From: JAJFUG01 sp964473155
GTDB taxonomy: Bacteria; Gemmatimonadota; Glassbacteria; GWA2-58-10
Length of the DNA stretch: 42,875 nucleotides
NCBI GenBank assembly: GCA_964473155.1
Contig: CAYYNT010000034.1
Location: 1 to 42,875 of the forward strand
Direction: 5' to 3'
Every line of letters begins with the position of its first letter. Position 1 is the stretch's first letter. A program made the position numbers and the translations under genes. The notes under the pieces are model-generated. The model worked only from the letters and a program-made list of their open reading frames with translations. It did not search any database and was not told the DNA's origin. Positions 26,025 to 34,561 of the stretch are shown in pieces.

Positions 26025-26315
26025 TCAGGCGGCACGGGTGATCCTGGCGCGCCGCCGTCCGGCCTGAACGGCCTCATCCTCGCGCACGGCTTTGGAACGC
26101 ACTGATATCCGCCGTCCACTGTACTTCAGCAGCGGACGTTCTTTAATCTCGCCTCTGTTATTGCCCTCGGAGTCCAGTACGTAAAAACCGCTGTCCTCAC
26201 GCGCAAGATCGCGCAAGGATGTCACCCAGACATAGACGTAAGCCACCCCGATTGCGAGGCTGAAACCGGTAAAAAAAACAGGATCGGAAAGATAGTGAAG
26301 CAGCTCCATAATCAT
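26025..26315 (-). CDS. Small membrane protein of unknown function
   Basis: A 96-residue protein I cannot assign to a family. One hydrophobic helix (~13-34, VFFTGFSLAIGVAYVYVWVTSL) is followed by a hydrophilic tail with acidic residues, GFYVLDSEGNNRGEI, and a strongly basic Arg/Lys/Ala end. This suggests a single-pass inner-membrane protein with a positively charged cytoplasmic tail. A strong AAGGAGG sits eight bases upstream of the ATG, and a hairpin terminator follows the stop, so it is probably a real monocistronic gene. A palindrome, CCGTAATCCTTTACGG (26338-26353), lies just upstream and could be an operator. Confidence 0.7.
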   Translation of the reverse strand: MIMELLHYLSDPVFFTGFSLAIGVAYVYVWVTSLRDLAREDSGFYVLDSEGNNRGEIKERPLLKYSGRRISVRSKAVREDEAVQAGRRRARITRAA

Positions 26316-26487
26316 ACTGGCCTCCTTGCCATTGTGTCCGTAATCCTTTACGGGCAGTTATAAGCAATTTATTCGCTATTCATATAATCGGCCGCCTGCA
26401 GCATATTATTTAGTTTTCTGGCCAGTCCAGCCTGCAACGCCTCCCCGTTCAGTTTAAAGTCCGTATTGTCCGGGTTCCTCATGCGGC

Positions 26488-26517
26488 TTGACTTTACTCA
26501 CGTTTCAATCCTATATT
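26488..26517 (+). promoter_or_regulatory. Candidate promoter for trpBA
   Basis: TTGACT (26488-26493), an 18-base spacer and TATATT (26512-26517), 40 bases before the trpB ATG. Both hexamers are close to the sigma-70 consensus. I see no Trp-rich leader peptide or tandem hairpins in the leader, so attenuation of the E. coli kind is unlikely. Confidence 0.4.
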
Positions 26518-26556
26518 GTTCCTTTCTTTTGACGATAACCTGAGCCGGAACTGCGT

Positions 26557-27807
26557 ATGGACGGGTACAAGGTGGACAGCTTTGCCTCGGGAGGCCATTT
26601 CGGGCTGTACGGCGGACGGTACGTGCCTGAGATGCTGGTCCCGACGCTTGAGGCCCTGGAGAAAGCCTACCTCGAAGCGCGCTCGGACAAAGCGTTCCAG
26701 GCTGAACTTGACCGTCTGCTGCACACCTGGAGCGGACGGCCCACACCGCTGTATTTCGCCGAAAACCTTACCGCCCGGCTCGGCGGGGCCAGGATTTACC
26801 TGAAGCAGGAAGGGCTTGGCCAGACCGGCAGCCACAAGGTGAACAACTGCATCGGCCAGGCGCTGTTAGCCCGCCGCATGGGCAAGACCCGCCTCATCGC
26901 GGAGACCGGAGCGGGACAGCATGGTCTGGCCACGGCCAGCGTGGCCGCGCGTTTCGGTTTCGAGTGCGAGATTTTCATGGGCGAGTTGGACATGGCCCGC
27001 CAGCGCCCCAATGTCTTCTGGATGGAACAGCTTGGCGCCAGGGTCACGCCGGTGCCCTACGGCTCGCGCACGCTCAAGGAAGCGGTCAACGCCAGTTTCA
27101 AAAACTGGATCGAGAACCTGGACAACACATACCTTCTTGTAGGCTCGGCGCTCAGCGCACATCCATATCCCGGCATGGTCCGCGATTTTCAGAGCGTGAT
27201 CGGCCGCGAGGTTCGCGAGCAGGTTATGCAGGCCGAGGGCCGTCTGCCGGATGTGCTGATCGCCTGCGTGGGAGGCGGAAGCAACTCTATCGGCCTGTTC
27301 CACCCCTTCCTCGATGAGAAAAACGTGAGCCTGGTCGGAGTGGAGGCCGGCGGACTGGGTCTGGAAAGCGGCCTGCATTCCGCCCGGTTCAAGGGCGGCA
27401 AGCATGGTATAATTGAGGGCTACAAGTCCTATTTCCTGCAGAATGAGGACGGACAGACCCTTACCACGCACAGCGTGGCTGCCGGGCTGGATTACGCCGG
27501 GGTCGGACCGGAGCACGCGCTCCTCCATGACCTCGGCCGCGTGGAGTACGTTAGCGCTACGGATGCCGAGGTGCTGGAGGCTTTTAAACTGTTGATGCGC
27601 ACGGAGGGAATAATCCCGGCGCTCGAAAGCTCCCACGCGCTTGTCGAGGCGCTTCGCCGCGCTCCGGCAATGCCGTCAAGCAGCATCATGGTGGTGAACC
27701 TTTCCGGGCGCGGGGACAAGGACATTTTCATCGTGGCGGAAGCCCTGAAAGACAAAGCCTGGCTCGAATTCCTGGAGAGAAGGGCGAAAGCGGGTTACGA
27801 TGCGTAA
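26557..27807 (+). CDS. trpB: Tryptophan synthase beta chain
   Basis: The PLP enzyme that joins indole and serine into tryptophan, working in complex with TrpA. In 416 residues: N-terminal FGLYGGRYVPEMLVPTLEAL; the PLP lysine is Lys94 in GSHKVNN; the catalytic Glu is Glu116 in AETGAGQHG; the phosphate-binding loop is GGGSNSIGLF; the C-terminal NLSGRGDKD block is intact. The stretch before the lysine reads QEGLGQTGSHKVNN, where most TrpB have REDLNHTGAHKxNN, so Asp is replaced by Gly and Ala by Ser. This is TrpB1, not the TrpB2 form. The ribosome binding site is weak. It overlaps trpA by eight bases, with no other trp genes in sight. Confidence 0.95.
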   Translation: MDGYKVDSFASGGHFGLYGGRYVPEMLVPTLEALEKAYLEARSDKAFQAELDRLLHTWSGRPTPLYFAENLTARLGGARIYLKQEGLGQTGSHKVNNCIGQALLARRMGKTRLIAETGAGQHGLATASVAARFGFECEIFMGELDMARQRPNVFWMEQLGARVTPVPYGSRTLKEAVNASFKNWIENLDNTYLLVGSALSAHPYPGMVRDFQSVIGREVREQVMQAEGRLPDVLIACVGGGSNSIGLFHPFLDEKNVSLVGVEAGGLGLESGLHSARFKGGKHGIIEGYKSYFLQNEDGQTLTTHSVAAGLDYAGVGPEHALLHDLGRVEYVSATDAEVLEAFKLLMRTEGIIPALESSHALVEALRRAPAMPSSSIMVVNLSGRGDKDIFIVAEALKDKAWLEFLERRAKAGYDA

Positions 27808-28591
27808 CGCAATAGACGACAAACTGGCCGGACTGCGCCGGAACGGCATTCACGGCCTGATGAACCATATCGTGATAGGCTACCCCGATCTCGCCGCCGC
27901 GGAAAGGCTTCTGCTCACCCTGGCAGACAGCGGCGCGGACCTGATCGAGCTTCAGATTCCGTTCACAGACCCGGTGGCGGATGGCCCGACGATACTGAAG
28001 GCCAACCTCGCTTCGCTGAAAAACGGAATCCGTGTGCGCGACTGTTTCGCCTTTGCCGAGCGCATGGCGAAACGGCTGCCGGATACGCCGCTTCTTTTCA
28101 TGACTTATGTCAACATTCCGTTCAACTACGGGATCGGGGCCTTCTGCCGCGACTGCTCCTCGGCAGGGCTGGCCGGTTTGATCGTTCCCGATATCCCACC
28201 CGAGGAGACAGCGGAGAACTATCACGGACTCTGCCTGGAAAACGGGCTGCACCCGGTTTACATTCTCAGCCCGTCAAGCACTGATGAGCGCATGAAATTG
28301 ATCGGCGAGCGGGCCACCGGGTTCCTCTACGCCACGGCCAGGGTGGGGATCACCGGGGCGCGTGAAAGCCGGCTGGCCGGGCTGGAATCATTCGCCGCGA
28401 GGTTGCGGAAATATGTGAATGTACCGCTGGCCCTGGGGTTCGGGCTTTCCACCCGCGAGCACGTGGATGAAGTCAAAAGCCTGTTCGACGTTTCGGTCAT
28501 CGGCAGCCGGGTGATCGATCTTTATAACTCCGGCGCGGATGAAAAAGCCGCTCTGGATGCTGTTTCCTCTTTCCTGCGCTCCCTGCGCTGA
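27800..28591 (+). CDS. trpA: Tryptophan synthase alpha chain
   Basis: It splits indole-3-glycerol phosphate and feeds indole to TrpB through the shared tunnel. The 263-residue TIM barrel has both catalytic acids: Glu50 and Asp61 in IELQIPFTDPVADGP. The phosphate-binding loops are present (VPDIPPEE; GITGARES; LALGFGLSTREHV). The strand after ATGFLYATARVGITG has an Ala-Arg-Val where many TrpA have Ser-Arg-Ala or similar, a modest change. Length is normal. Its start lies inside the end of trpB, so the two are translationally coupled. It converges on the transglutaminase gene with only one base between the stop codons. Confidence 0.95.
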   Translation: MRNAIDDKLAGLRRNGIHGLMNHIVIGYPDLAAAERLLLTLADSGADLIELQIPFTDPVADGPTILKANLASLKNGIRVRDCFAFAERMAKRLPDTPLLFMTYVNIPFNYGIGAFCRDCSSAGLAGLIVPDIPPEETAENYHGLCLENGLHPVYILSPSSTDERMKLIGERATGFLYATARVGITGARESRLAGLESFAARLRKYVNVPLALGFGLSTREHVDEVKSLFDVSVIGSRVIDLYNSGADEKAALDAVSSFLRSLR

Positions 28592-28592
28592 A

Positions 28593-30032
28593 TCACTCGC
28601 CTGTCCGCCAGTCCAGAACCTTGATTTTCAGGTTTCCGATCAGTGGCAGCATTTCGACCTGACGGTCCATATCACCGGCTATCAGGCGCAAGTGCGCGGC
28701 ATCGGCCGGAAACTGGTTGAACACAGGGTCAACCGCAATCCAGGCTCCCCCCAGACGGCTCTCGCACCAGGCGTGATAGTAGAACTTCCCGTCCAGGTAG
28801 ACAAGCCCCATAGCCACGCGCGTGGGCACTCCGGCAGCTCGGGCCAGCGAGCAGAACAGCACCGCGAACTCGTTACAGTCGCCCTTTCGGCTGTCCAGCA
28901 CCTCAAGGGTGTTTGGCAGGCTGAATGTCGGAGTGGTAGTGATGTTCCGCTGCATCCAGTTCAGGATGGAGCGCACCTTTTCAACAGGCGCGGCGCCTGC
29001 GCCGTAAATCTCTGACAGCAGCGTCAGCACACGCGGATGACGGCTCAGGATGAAGCTGGACGGTTCGAGCCAGGCGTTTTCCTCTTCACTGGCCAGTCTG
29101 TCCGGCGGAGCCTCTCCCGGCGAATCCGTCCTTATCTCAACCCTGTATCCAGCGGCTCTCTGCGGACCTCCATCCAGGTCCAGGCTGTCCGGCTCAAGTC
29201 CTGAAAGCTCCAGCTTAAGCCGGACAAGCTGACGGGGCGATGGTATTTCACGATCCGGAGTGACCGCCACAAGGTGCTGGATATCGGGACGTGTCCCTGT
29301 GGCAAGCCCCATCGCACTGGCCGAATCCTCGAGTTCCAGACGGTAACCAATGCCGCTTTCCTCGCGCAACACCACCCCGTTCTCATCCAGCCATGAATCC
29401 ACCCGCACCCCGCCCAGGTCCTGACGGACATGCCAGGCCCGGACTTTCGCTCCATGCCACGGTATCCGCTCCCGCCCCAAGACCTCAGCCTCCAGTTCCT
29501 GCGCCGCAAGCGCCGAGGGATCGAACACCACGGCGCTGAACCTTCGCCCTGCCGCCACGGCCTCTCTGGCGAAAAGCAGCCCCACTGTACCGGGAACCTG
29601 CGGCGCTTTTCCGAACGAAAGAGTGTCCCGGCGGTTTTCACCGCCCATCTCAACACTCAGGTAAAGCATGGTATCCTCCGCCGCACCGGACACGCTGAAA
29701 CTTGTCTCCCGGCCGCTCAGGCTGAAAACGAACCAGCGCAGCTCCAGGCTGTCCCCGCTCAACGAACGCATTCTGGTCTCGACTGTCTCCGGTTTGCCCA
29801 GCATCATAAACTCAAGACGGCTGATGTCCTCCACCAGGATGCCGCTGTCGCAGGGAGTGACCGTTGTATGCGACCAGCCGATCTTCTCGCCACGCAGATA
29901 GACGCCATACCATGAATTCTCGCGCCTCACGGCCGAGGCCTCGGCGCGCCCCCCCGGCATCGCAGGATCCAACGCAAGGTACAGCATAGTGCTCAGGAAA
30001 ACGTTCAGCAGGCATACCTTGCCGTGTAACAA
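28593..30032 (-). CDS. Secreted transglutaminase-like protein
   Basis: 479 residues. An N-terminal hydrophobic segment (VCLLNVFLSTMLYLAL) is a probable signal peptide. After it comes WYGVYLRGEKIGWSHTTV, a motif I recall from a class of bacterial transglutaminase-like proteins. A long beta-rich region (~60-330) follows. The C-terminal transglutaminase core has a complete triad: Cys386 (KGDCNEFAVL), His420 (FYYHAW) and Asp435 (AVDPVFNQF). Such proteins are papain-fold hydrolases or cross-linkers in the periplasm; the substrate is not known. The start is TTG with GAGG six bases upstream; a nearer ATG is out of frame and closes quickly. It diverges from the cysteine-cluster gene across a 202-bp gap, which should hold its promoter. 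Confidence 0.82.
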   Translation of the reverse strand: MLHGKVCLLNVFLSTMLYLALDPAMPGGRAEASAVRRENSWYGVYLRGEKIGWSHTTVTPCDSGILVEDISRLEFMMLGKPETVETRMRSLSGDSLELRWFVFSLSGRETSFSVSGAAEDTMLYLSVEMGGENRRDTLSFGKAPQVPGTVGLLFAREAVAAGRRFSAVVFDPSALAAQELEAEVLGRERIPWHGAKVRAWHVRQDLGGVRVDSWLDENGVVLREESGIGYRLELEDSASAMGLATGTRPDIQHLVAVTPDREIPSPRQLVRLKLELSGLEPDSLDLDGGPQRAAGYRVEIRTDSPGEAPPDRLASEEENAWLEPSSFILSRHPRVLTLLSEIYGAGAAPVEKVRSILNWMQRNITTTPTFSLPNTLEVLDSRKGDCNEFAVLFCSLARAAGVPTRVAMGLVYLDGKFYYHAWCESRLGGAWIAVDPVFNQFPADAAHLRLIAGDMDRQVEMLPLIGNLKIKVLDWRTGE

Positions 30033-30234
30033 GTCATACCTCTTTCTTTAACAGGGAATGTGATCTGGTTTTCATATTTGTTAATACCGCTTGACTCAAT
30101 AAACCTTTACGCTCTGAGAAAAGTGGATTATCGTTCAGGCGGCTCGTGGCGGATTATTTTGTCAGTACAATTTCAGTTGAGCGCGCCTGTGTTACAACAA
30201 CAGGAATGCCAAGATTCAGAAAGGCTTCAACCTG

Positions 30235-30699
30235 ATGGACAATTCACCGTTGCTGATCAAACCGCATCATTTTCTGGACATCATCCGGGACTTCGGGGCC
30301 GGACGGGTGCACACGCCGCACCCTTACGGCCATGCCGTGCACCTGGCTGCGGTGCGCATTCGTGAGGACAGAGGACTTCTTCTGCGACTGACATCCGGAG
30401 CTGATTTCATCTGCACCCCCTGCCGTCTGCTCTGTAACGGACACTGCACTGACAGCACCGGCACCCCCGGCCGCATTGTGAGCAAGGAAGCCTATAACCG
30501 CCTGATCGACCGCCGCCTGTTCCGGCGGTTTGGCCTGCATGAGGGAGCGCTGATGCACGCGGATGAATTCTGCGCTCTCGCGCTGACCGGACTGGGCCAG
30601 ATCAAGGAAATATACCGGGAGGAAAAGAACGAAAAGACCGCCTGGCGCGCGGAAAACCTGTTCCGCGGACTGCGGTCTTTTCTGGAATCCGGGTCCTGA
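30235..30699 (+). CDS. Small cysteine-cluster protein, DUF1284-like
   Basis: 154 residues with no signal or membrane segment. Near the start lies IKPHHFLDIIRDFG, and at 60-71 four cysteines are spaced C-x2-C-x3-C-x3-C (Cys60, 63, 67, 71) in ICTPCRLLCNGHCTD. This order, an xPHHxL block followed by a cysteine cluster, recalls the DUF1284 family, proposed to bind an iron-sulfur centre. The match is by eye and moderate. The rest, after residue 80, is helical and charged. An AGAAAGG lies about ten bases upstream of the ATG. It converges on the DUF2723 gene with a 15-bp gap. It may be a redox or metal-sensing protein, but no partner is apparent. Confidence 0.62.
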   Translation: MDNSPLLIKPHHFLDIIRDFGAGRVHTPHPYGHAVHLAAVRIREDRGLLLRLTSGADFICTPCRLLCNGHCTDSTGTPGRIVSKEAYNRLIDRRLFRRFGLHEGALMHADEFCALALTGLGQIKEIYREEKNEKTAWRAENLFRGLRSFLESGS

Positions 30700-30714
30700 T
30701 CCGCCGTTTGAGGC

Positions 30715-33174
30715 TCAATCCGGAAAATCCGGCGGCAGGGTTTTAGTGGCCGAATACTGTTCCCAAAGCTTGCGCGCCTGCTCATCCTGTGGATGGCGGG
30801 CGACCCAGCGGCTGAGAAAAGCCGAGGCCATAAGTTTCTGGTCTGTCGCATCATAAAGGCGAACGAGCTTGGTGAAACCGAGCTGGAAATCCGGATCAAC
30901 CTTGACCGCCTCAACCAGCATTTCAGTCGCCGCCGTAGTGTCCGCCTGATCGAGCGCCATCTTGGCCAGCCCCGCCCACTTCAGCGCATCCGCGGGATGC
31001 TCCTTGAAATAATCCATGGCGAACATCTTCGCCTCGGCATATTTCTTCTCTCGAGCGCACCAGGAGGCAAAAGCAAAAAGCCGTTCCTTGTATTCTGGGT
31101 CGAAAAACTCTGTCTGTCTGAAATTCAGAACTGCCTGCTGCACGTTGTTTCTCATCAGGAAAGCATCGGCCATCAAGGATAACACCCGTCCAGTGTTGAA
31201 CAGTATCCGAACCCGGTCACGCCGGCCGGCCGGTATGTCTTTGACTGTTGTATGATAGCTGTAATCCAGCCACAGAAGGTGTGAAGATTTGTTGATATCT
31301 ATGACAGTGCGGTCCACGCTGCGCCAGAAAAAGGTGCTGTCCGCGCTCTCGAGCGGGTCGCTCTCCAGAAGCTGCACCGTGAGGCCGCGGCGGGTGAGGT
31401 ATTTGTCGAATCCCGCCATGTTTTCAGTCCCCAGTGTTCCGGAAAAATAAACTGGTCTTTTAAACTCGTTGGCCCGGACGATATCCACCACGGCCAGATC
31501 GCGAACCAGCAGCACCGTTCCCTGGGGGTAGCGAATCTGCAGTTTTCCGGCCTTGAAGTCGTACGGCTCGGCCAGACGGGCGGGACGGAGGCTTTCCACC
31601 TGCTGGTCTGTAAAGTTCAACGCCACCGTCGGGGATGCCTGATCCAGGCTTTTGATATATGCAGGATCCACCAGGTAGTTGTAGTTGATCACCGAGCGCG
31701 TTGTGTCGGCGTAAATGTATCGCTTGACGTACATGACCGGATAGTATTCCTGGTCGCCTGAAACTATAAGGATGCCGTTTTCATCAGTCCCGCCAAACAT
31801 GTTTCTGGCGTAATCCAGAACGGTAAAATCTCTGGCCAGGGAAGTCCGGTTCCAGTTGAACCATACCGGAGCGAGCAGCAACAGTACAATAACAGCGAGA
31901 AGTCCTCCTCCCGGCAGCCAGTTGAAATTCTTCTCTGTAAAATCCAGACGGCCGACAATCCATCTTAATGCCCGCGAAAGATCATCTTTCAGCCAGGCCA
32001 GGCCCAGAACCGCATACACTCCGAAAAGCAGAAATACAATCAGGAACCGTCCCTCGGTATTAGTAATCTCCCGCGCCACGGAATTCCCGGCTCCATCCAG
32101 CGCAGGCTGAAGAGAGAGTTTCGGGTTTTCCAGCCAGAGCTGGATCAGCGTGAAACCCAGAAGGAGCCCGAGCGACCAGAAAAACAACCGTCTCTGTGTC
32201 CTGAACAGGCGGAACACGGCGTAAAGTAAAACCGCCAGAAGAACCAGGGACACGATCCAATGCGGCGACTGGTTTTTCAGATGCTCGAACAGCAGCGGGA
32301 CCTGTCCGGTGAAAAAGTCCGCTCCACGCGGAATAGAATGCCTCAGCGCATCCAGTCCGTAGAAATAGACCCAGAAAGGCCGGCTGAAAAGATTTACCGG
32401 CTGCCCAAGTCCCGGATCGAGCACCGGACGAACGGCCAGGTATATATACAGGGTCAGACCAACCAGAAAGACCAGCAGGACCGGCGCGACATTTGCCTTT
32501 AAGGATTCTCGCACCAGTCCGTTCCAGCGCCAGAACACCAGGAGAAAGATGAGCGAAAACAACGTCACATAATTCTGGCTGAAAGAAAGCCCTGCCAGAA
32601 AAGCCCAGAGCAGAATGCCTGCCCCTCCGGCCAACGAGCCTTCCTGGACACGAACGAGCAGCCAGAGACCGAGGACCAGCAGAAAAACGTTGAAAATGCC
32701 GGGACCGGCTTCCAACGCCCCGCCCCAGATCGAGGGCAGGCTGAAAAGAAATATCACACTGGCGGCGAAAAACAGCCGGCGGCCGCCGTCACTCATCCTT
32801 CCGCCTGCTCCGGTTATTCCAGCCAGCCTGTCGAGAAGCCCGAAAGTCAAAGCCGCGGCAGCCGACCCGCTTAAAACCGACACCATGTTTACCGCGGAGG
32901 CCGGCTCAAAAATAAAAACCGGCTTCATGGTCACCATCTGAACCAGCCGCGCCAGAATACCGAACAACGGTGTAAGCACGTTCATTGCAAAATGCTGGAA
33001 AAAAGAGCAGGTAAGCAGATAGAGCAGATTCCCTGGCGCCGCCGGCAGTCCATACATCAGACTGTTTACAATCCAGATCGCCGAACGCTCGGAGGCGATT
33101 GAGGGAGCCATGCTGAAAAGATAAAGCACAAGCGCACCGATAAACACCAACCAGGAAACCTTGGCTCTGCTCAT
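30715..33174 (-). CDS. DUF2723 family polytopic membrane protein with C-terminal helical repeats
   Basis: 819 residues. The first ~430 hold about ten hydrophobic segments, and the N-terminus (ALVLYLFSMAPSIASERSAIWI, then GLPAAPGNLLYLL) resembles DUF2723 proteins, where an aPG motif follows the first loop. A periplasmic part (~460-600) has the family's GDQEYYPVMYVKRYIYAD and VINYNYLVDP blocks. The final ~170 residues (LRDYSYHT-like to the end) look like tetratricopeptide repeats (e.g. KYAEAKMFAMDYFKEHPADALKWAGLAKMALDQAD). DUF2723 proteins are GT-C-like and linked to protein O-mannosylation in Bacteroidota, so a glycosyltransferase role is plausible. The ribosome binding site AAGGAG lies about 12 bases before the ATG. 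It is last in the tilS-ftsH-folP direction, with a 150-bp gap. Confidence 0.78.
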   Translation of the reverse strand: MSRAKVSWLVFIGALVLYLFSMAPSIASERSAIWIVNSLMYGLPAAPGNLLYLLTCSFFQHFAMNVLTPLFGILARLVQMVTMKPVFIFEPASAVNMVSVLSGSAAAALTFGLLDRLAGITGAGGRMSDGGRRLFFAASVIFLFSLPSIWGGALEAGPGIFNVFLLVLGLWLLVRVQEGSLAGGAGILLWAFLAGLSFSQNYVTLFSLIFLLVFWRWNGLVRESLKANVAPVLLVFLVGLTLYIYLAVRPVLDPGLGQPVNLFSRPFWVYFYGLDALRHSIPRGADFFTGQVPLLFEHLKNQSPHWIVSLVLLAVLLYAVFRLFRTQRRLFFWSLGLLLGFTLIQLWLENPKLSLQPALDGAGNSVAREITNTEGRFLIVFLLFGVYAVLGLAWLKDDLSRALRWIVGRLDFTEKNFNWLPGGGLLAVIVLLLLAPVWFNWNRTSLARDFTVLDYARNMFGGTDENGILIVSGDQEYYPVMYVKRYIYADTTRSVINYNYLVDPAYIKSLDQASPTVALNFTDQQVESLRPARLAEPYDFKAGKLQIRYPQGTVLLVRDLAVVDIVRANEFKRPVYFSGTLGTENMAGFDKYLTRRGLTVQLLESDPLESADSTFFWRSVDRTVIDINKSSHLLWLDYSYHTTVKDIPAGRRDRVRILFNTGRVLSLMADAFLMRNNVQQAVLNFRQTEFFDPEYKERLFAFASWCAREKKYAEAKMFAMDYFKEHPADALKWAGLAKMALDQADTTAATEMLVEAVKVDPDFQLGFTKLVRLYDATDQKLMASAFLSRWVARHPQDEQARKLWEQYSATKTLPPDFPD

Positions 33175-33324
33175 TGTTTTCTCAGTCTCCTTACACTCCG
33201 CTGTCCCATGCGGTCGCCGTTAAATGCACCGTCTTGTCCCGCCCCGTGGCTTCAACCTGCCCGATCCAGGACATGACCAGAACTAAAGTTTTTCTAAGTT
33301 GTTTGACAGTCTTGCTTTTCCCTC

Positions 33325-34518
33325 TCAGGAACTGACATCGCGAAATCTTGTTGCCGCACGCACTGTCCGAACTGTTTCGGCTACATCATGCACCCGCAGC
33401 ACCGCCGCACCACGAAGCACCGCCACAGTAACCGCCGCAAGCGTCCCCTCCAGCCTGGCCTCGCGGCTCTCTCCCCCCAGGAACGATTTTCGCGATGGCC
33501 CCACCAGAATTGGACAACCCAGGGAATGAAAAATATCCAGACTGGAGATCAAGTCGTAATTAGCCCCGGCGGACTTACCAAACCCGATCCCGGGGTCGAG
33601 CGCTATCCTGTCGATGGTCAGGCCTGCTGATTCAGCCGCCGCAAGCCGCTCGCTGAAAAACCCGGTCAGTTCTCCCGGCAGGTCATCATAATGAGTATCG
33701 GCCTGCATGTTCCTGGGCACGCCGCGCATGTGCATCGCCACCCAGGCCGCCCCGGTTTCGGCCACCGTGCCGAGCATTGACCTGTCCAGCCGCCCGGCGC
33801 CGATATCATTGACTATTTTTGCCCCGGCCTCGACAGCCAGCCGGGCCACATCGGCCTTGTAGGTGTCAATCGAGATTACGGCGCGCGGCCGTCTTTCCAG
33901 GATGCCGCTTATCACCGGCAGGACCCGCGCAGCCTCCTCCCCCACTTCAACCGGCTCCGCACCCGGCCGGCTGGATTCCCCTCCCACATCGATTATATCC
34001 GCGCCGTCATCCAGCATGGATTCAGCATAATCGATGGCCTGCCGAGGTTCAAAATGCCGGCCTCCATCGTAAAAAGAGTCCGGCGTCACGTTCAGGATCC
34101 CCATCACCAGGGGAGTCCCGCCCAGGTCCAGGCTCATTCCCGGCAACTCCCAGCGCGGCGCCCTCCATCCTGTGGCTATCCGCTTGAGACACGCCGCCAG
34201 CCGGCCGGACTCTGGATACTTCCGCGCCATTTCCGCAGCCAGTGCTTCAAGTCTGCTTTTTCCAATTCTGAGGAAAGCGCCTGAAAAACCGCTGCGACAG
34301 CCACACAGAAACTCACCGCCCAGTTTCCGGCTTTCAGCCTTAAGATACACGGCCTCATCCGGTTCGAGACACTCAAGATAAACCAGGCTCTCTCCCCGGT
34401 ATTTAAGCAGGATCGCGGAATCCTCATCCGAAAGACCAGCCCGCTCGAAACGTTCGTGCAATTCATTCGCCCGGGCACCGGTCAGCGGAAGAGCAGTGGC
34501 AATATTTTTGTCGCTCAT
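33325..34518 (-). CDS. folP: Dihydropteroate synthase with N-terminal extension
   Basis: It condenses p-aminobenzoate with the pterin diphosphate in folate synthesis, the step blocked by sulfonamides. The DHPS barrel runs from ~125 to 390 with MGILNVTPDSFYDGG, IIDVGGESSRPGAEPV, SIDTYKADVARLAVEAGAKIVNDI, HMRGVPRNMQ, DPGIGFGK and VGPSRKSFLG, all intact. The first ~120 residues (YLECLEPDEAVYLKAESRKLGG, then EFLCGCRSGFSGAFLRIGK) are an added domain I do not recognise beyond its occurrence in some DHPS of other phyla. The start ATG is 43 bases downstream of the ftsH stop. tilS-ftsH-folP is a common gene order in bacteria, so co-transcription is likely. Confidence 0.93.
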   Translation of the reverse strand: MSDKNIATALPLTGARANELHERFERAGLSDEDSAILLKYRGESLVYLECLEPDEAVYLKAESRKLGGEFLCGCRSGFSGAFLRIGKSRLEALAAEMARKYPESGRLAACLKRIATGWRAPRWELPGMSLDLGGTPLVMGILNVTPDSFYDGGRHFEPRQAIDYAESMLDDGADIIDVGGESSRPGAEPVEVGEEAARVLPVISGILERRPRAVISIDTYKADVARLAVEAGAKIVNDIGAGRLDRSMLGTVAETGAAWVAMHMRGVPRNMQADTHYDDLPGELTGFFSERLAAAESAGLTIDRIALDPGIGFGKSAGANYDLISSLDIFHSLGCPILVGPSRKSFLGGESREARLEGTLAAVTVAVLRGAAVLRVHDVAETVRTVRAATRFRDVSS

Positions 34519-34561
34519 CCGAGTCTTCCGTCGTCCATACCGTCACCCGCAGATATGCAAA

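Noticed and set aside
26316..26556. Trp attenuator or T-box before trpBA
   Set aside because: No Trp-rich leader peptide, no T-box sequence and no tandem terminator/antiterminator pair could be found.
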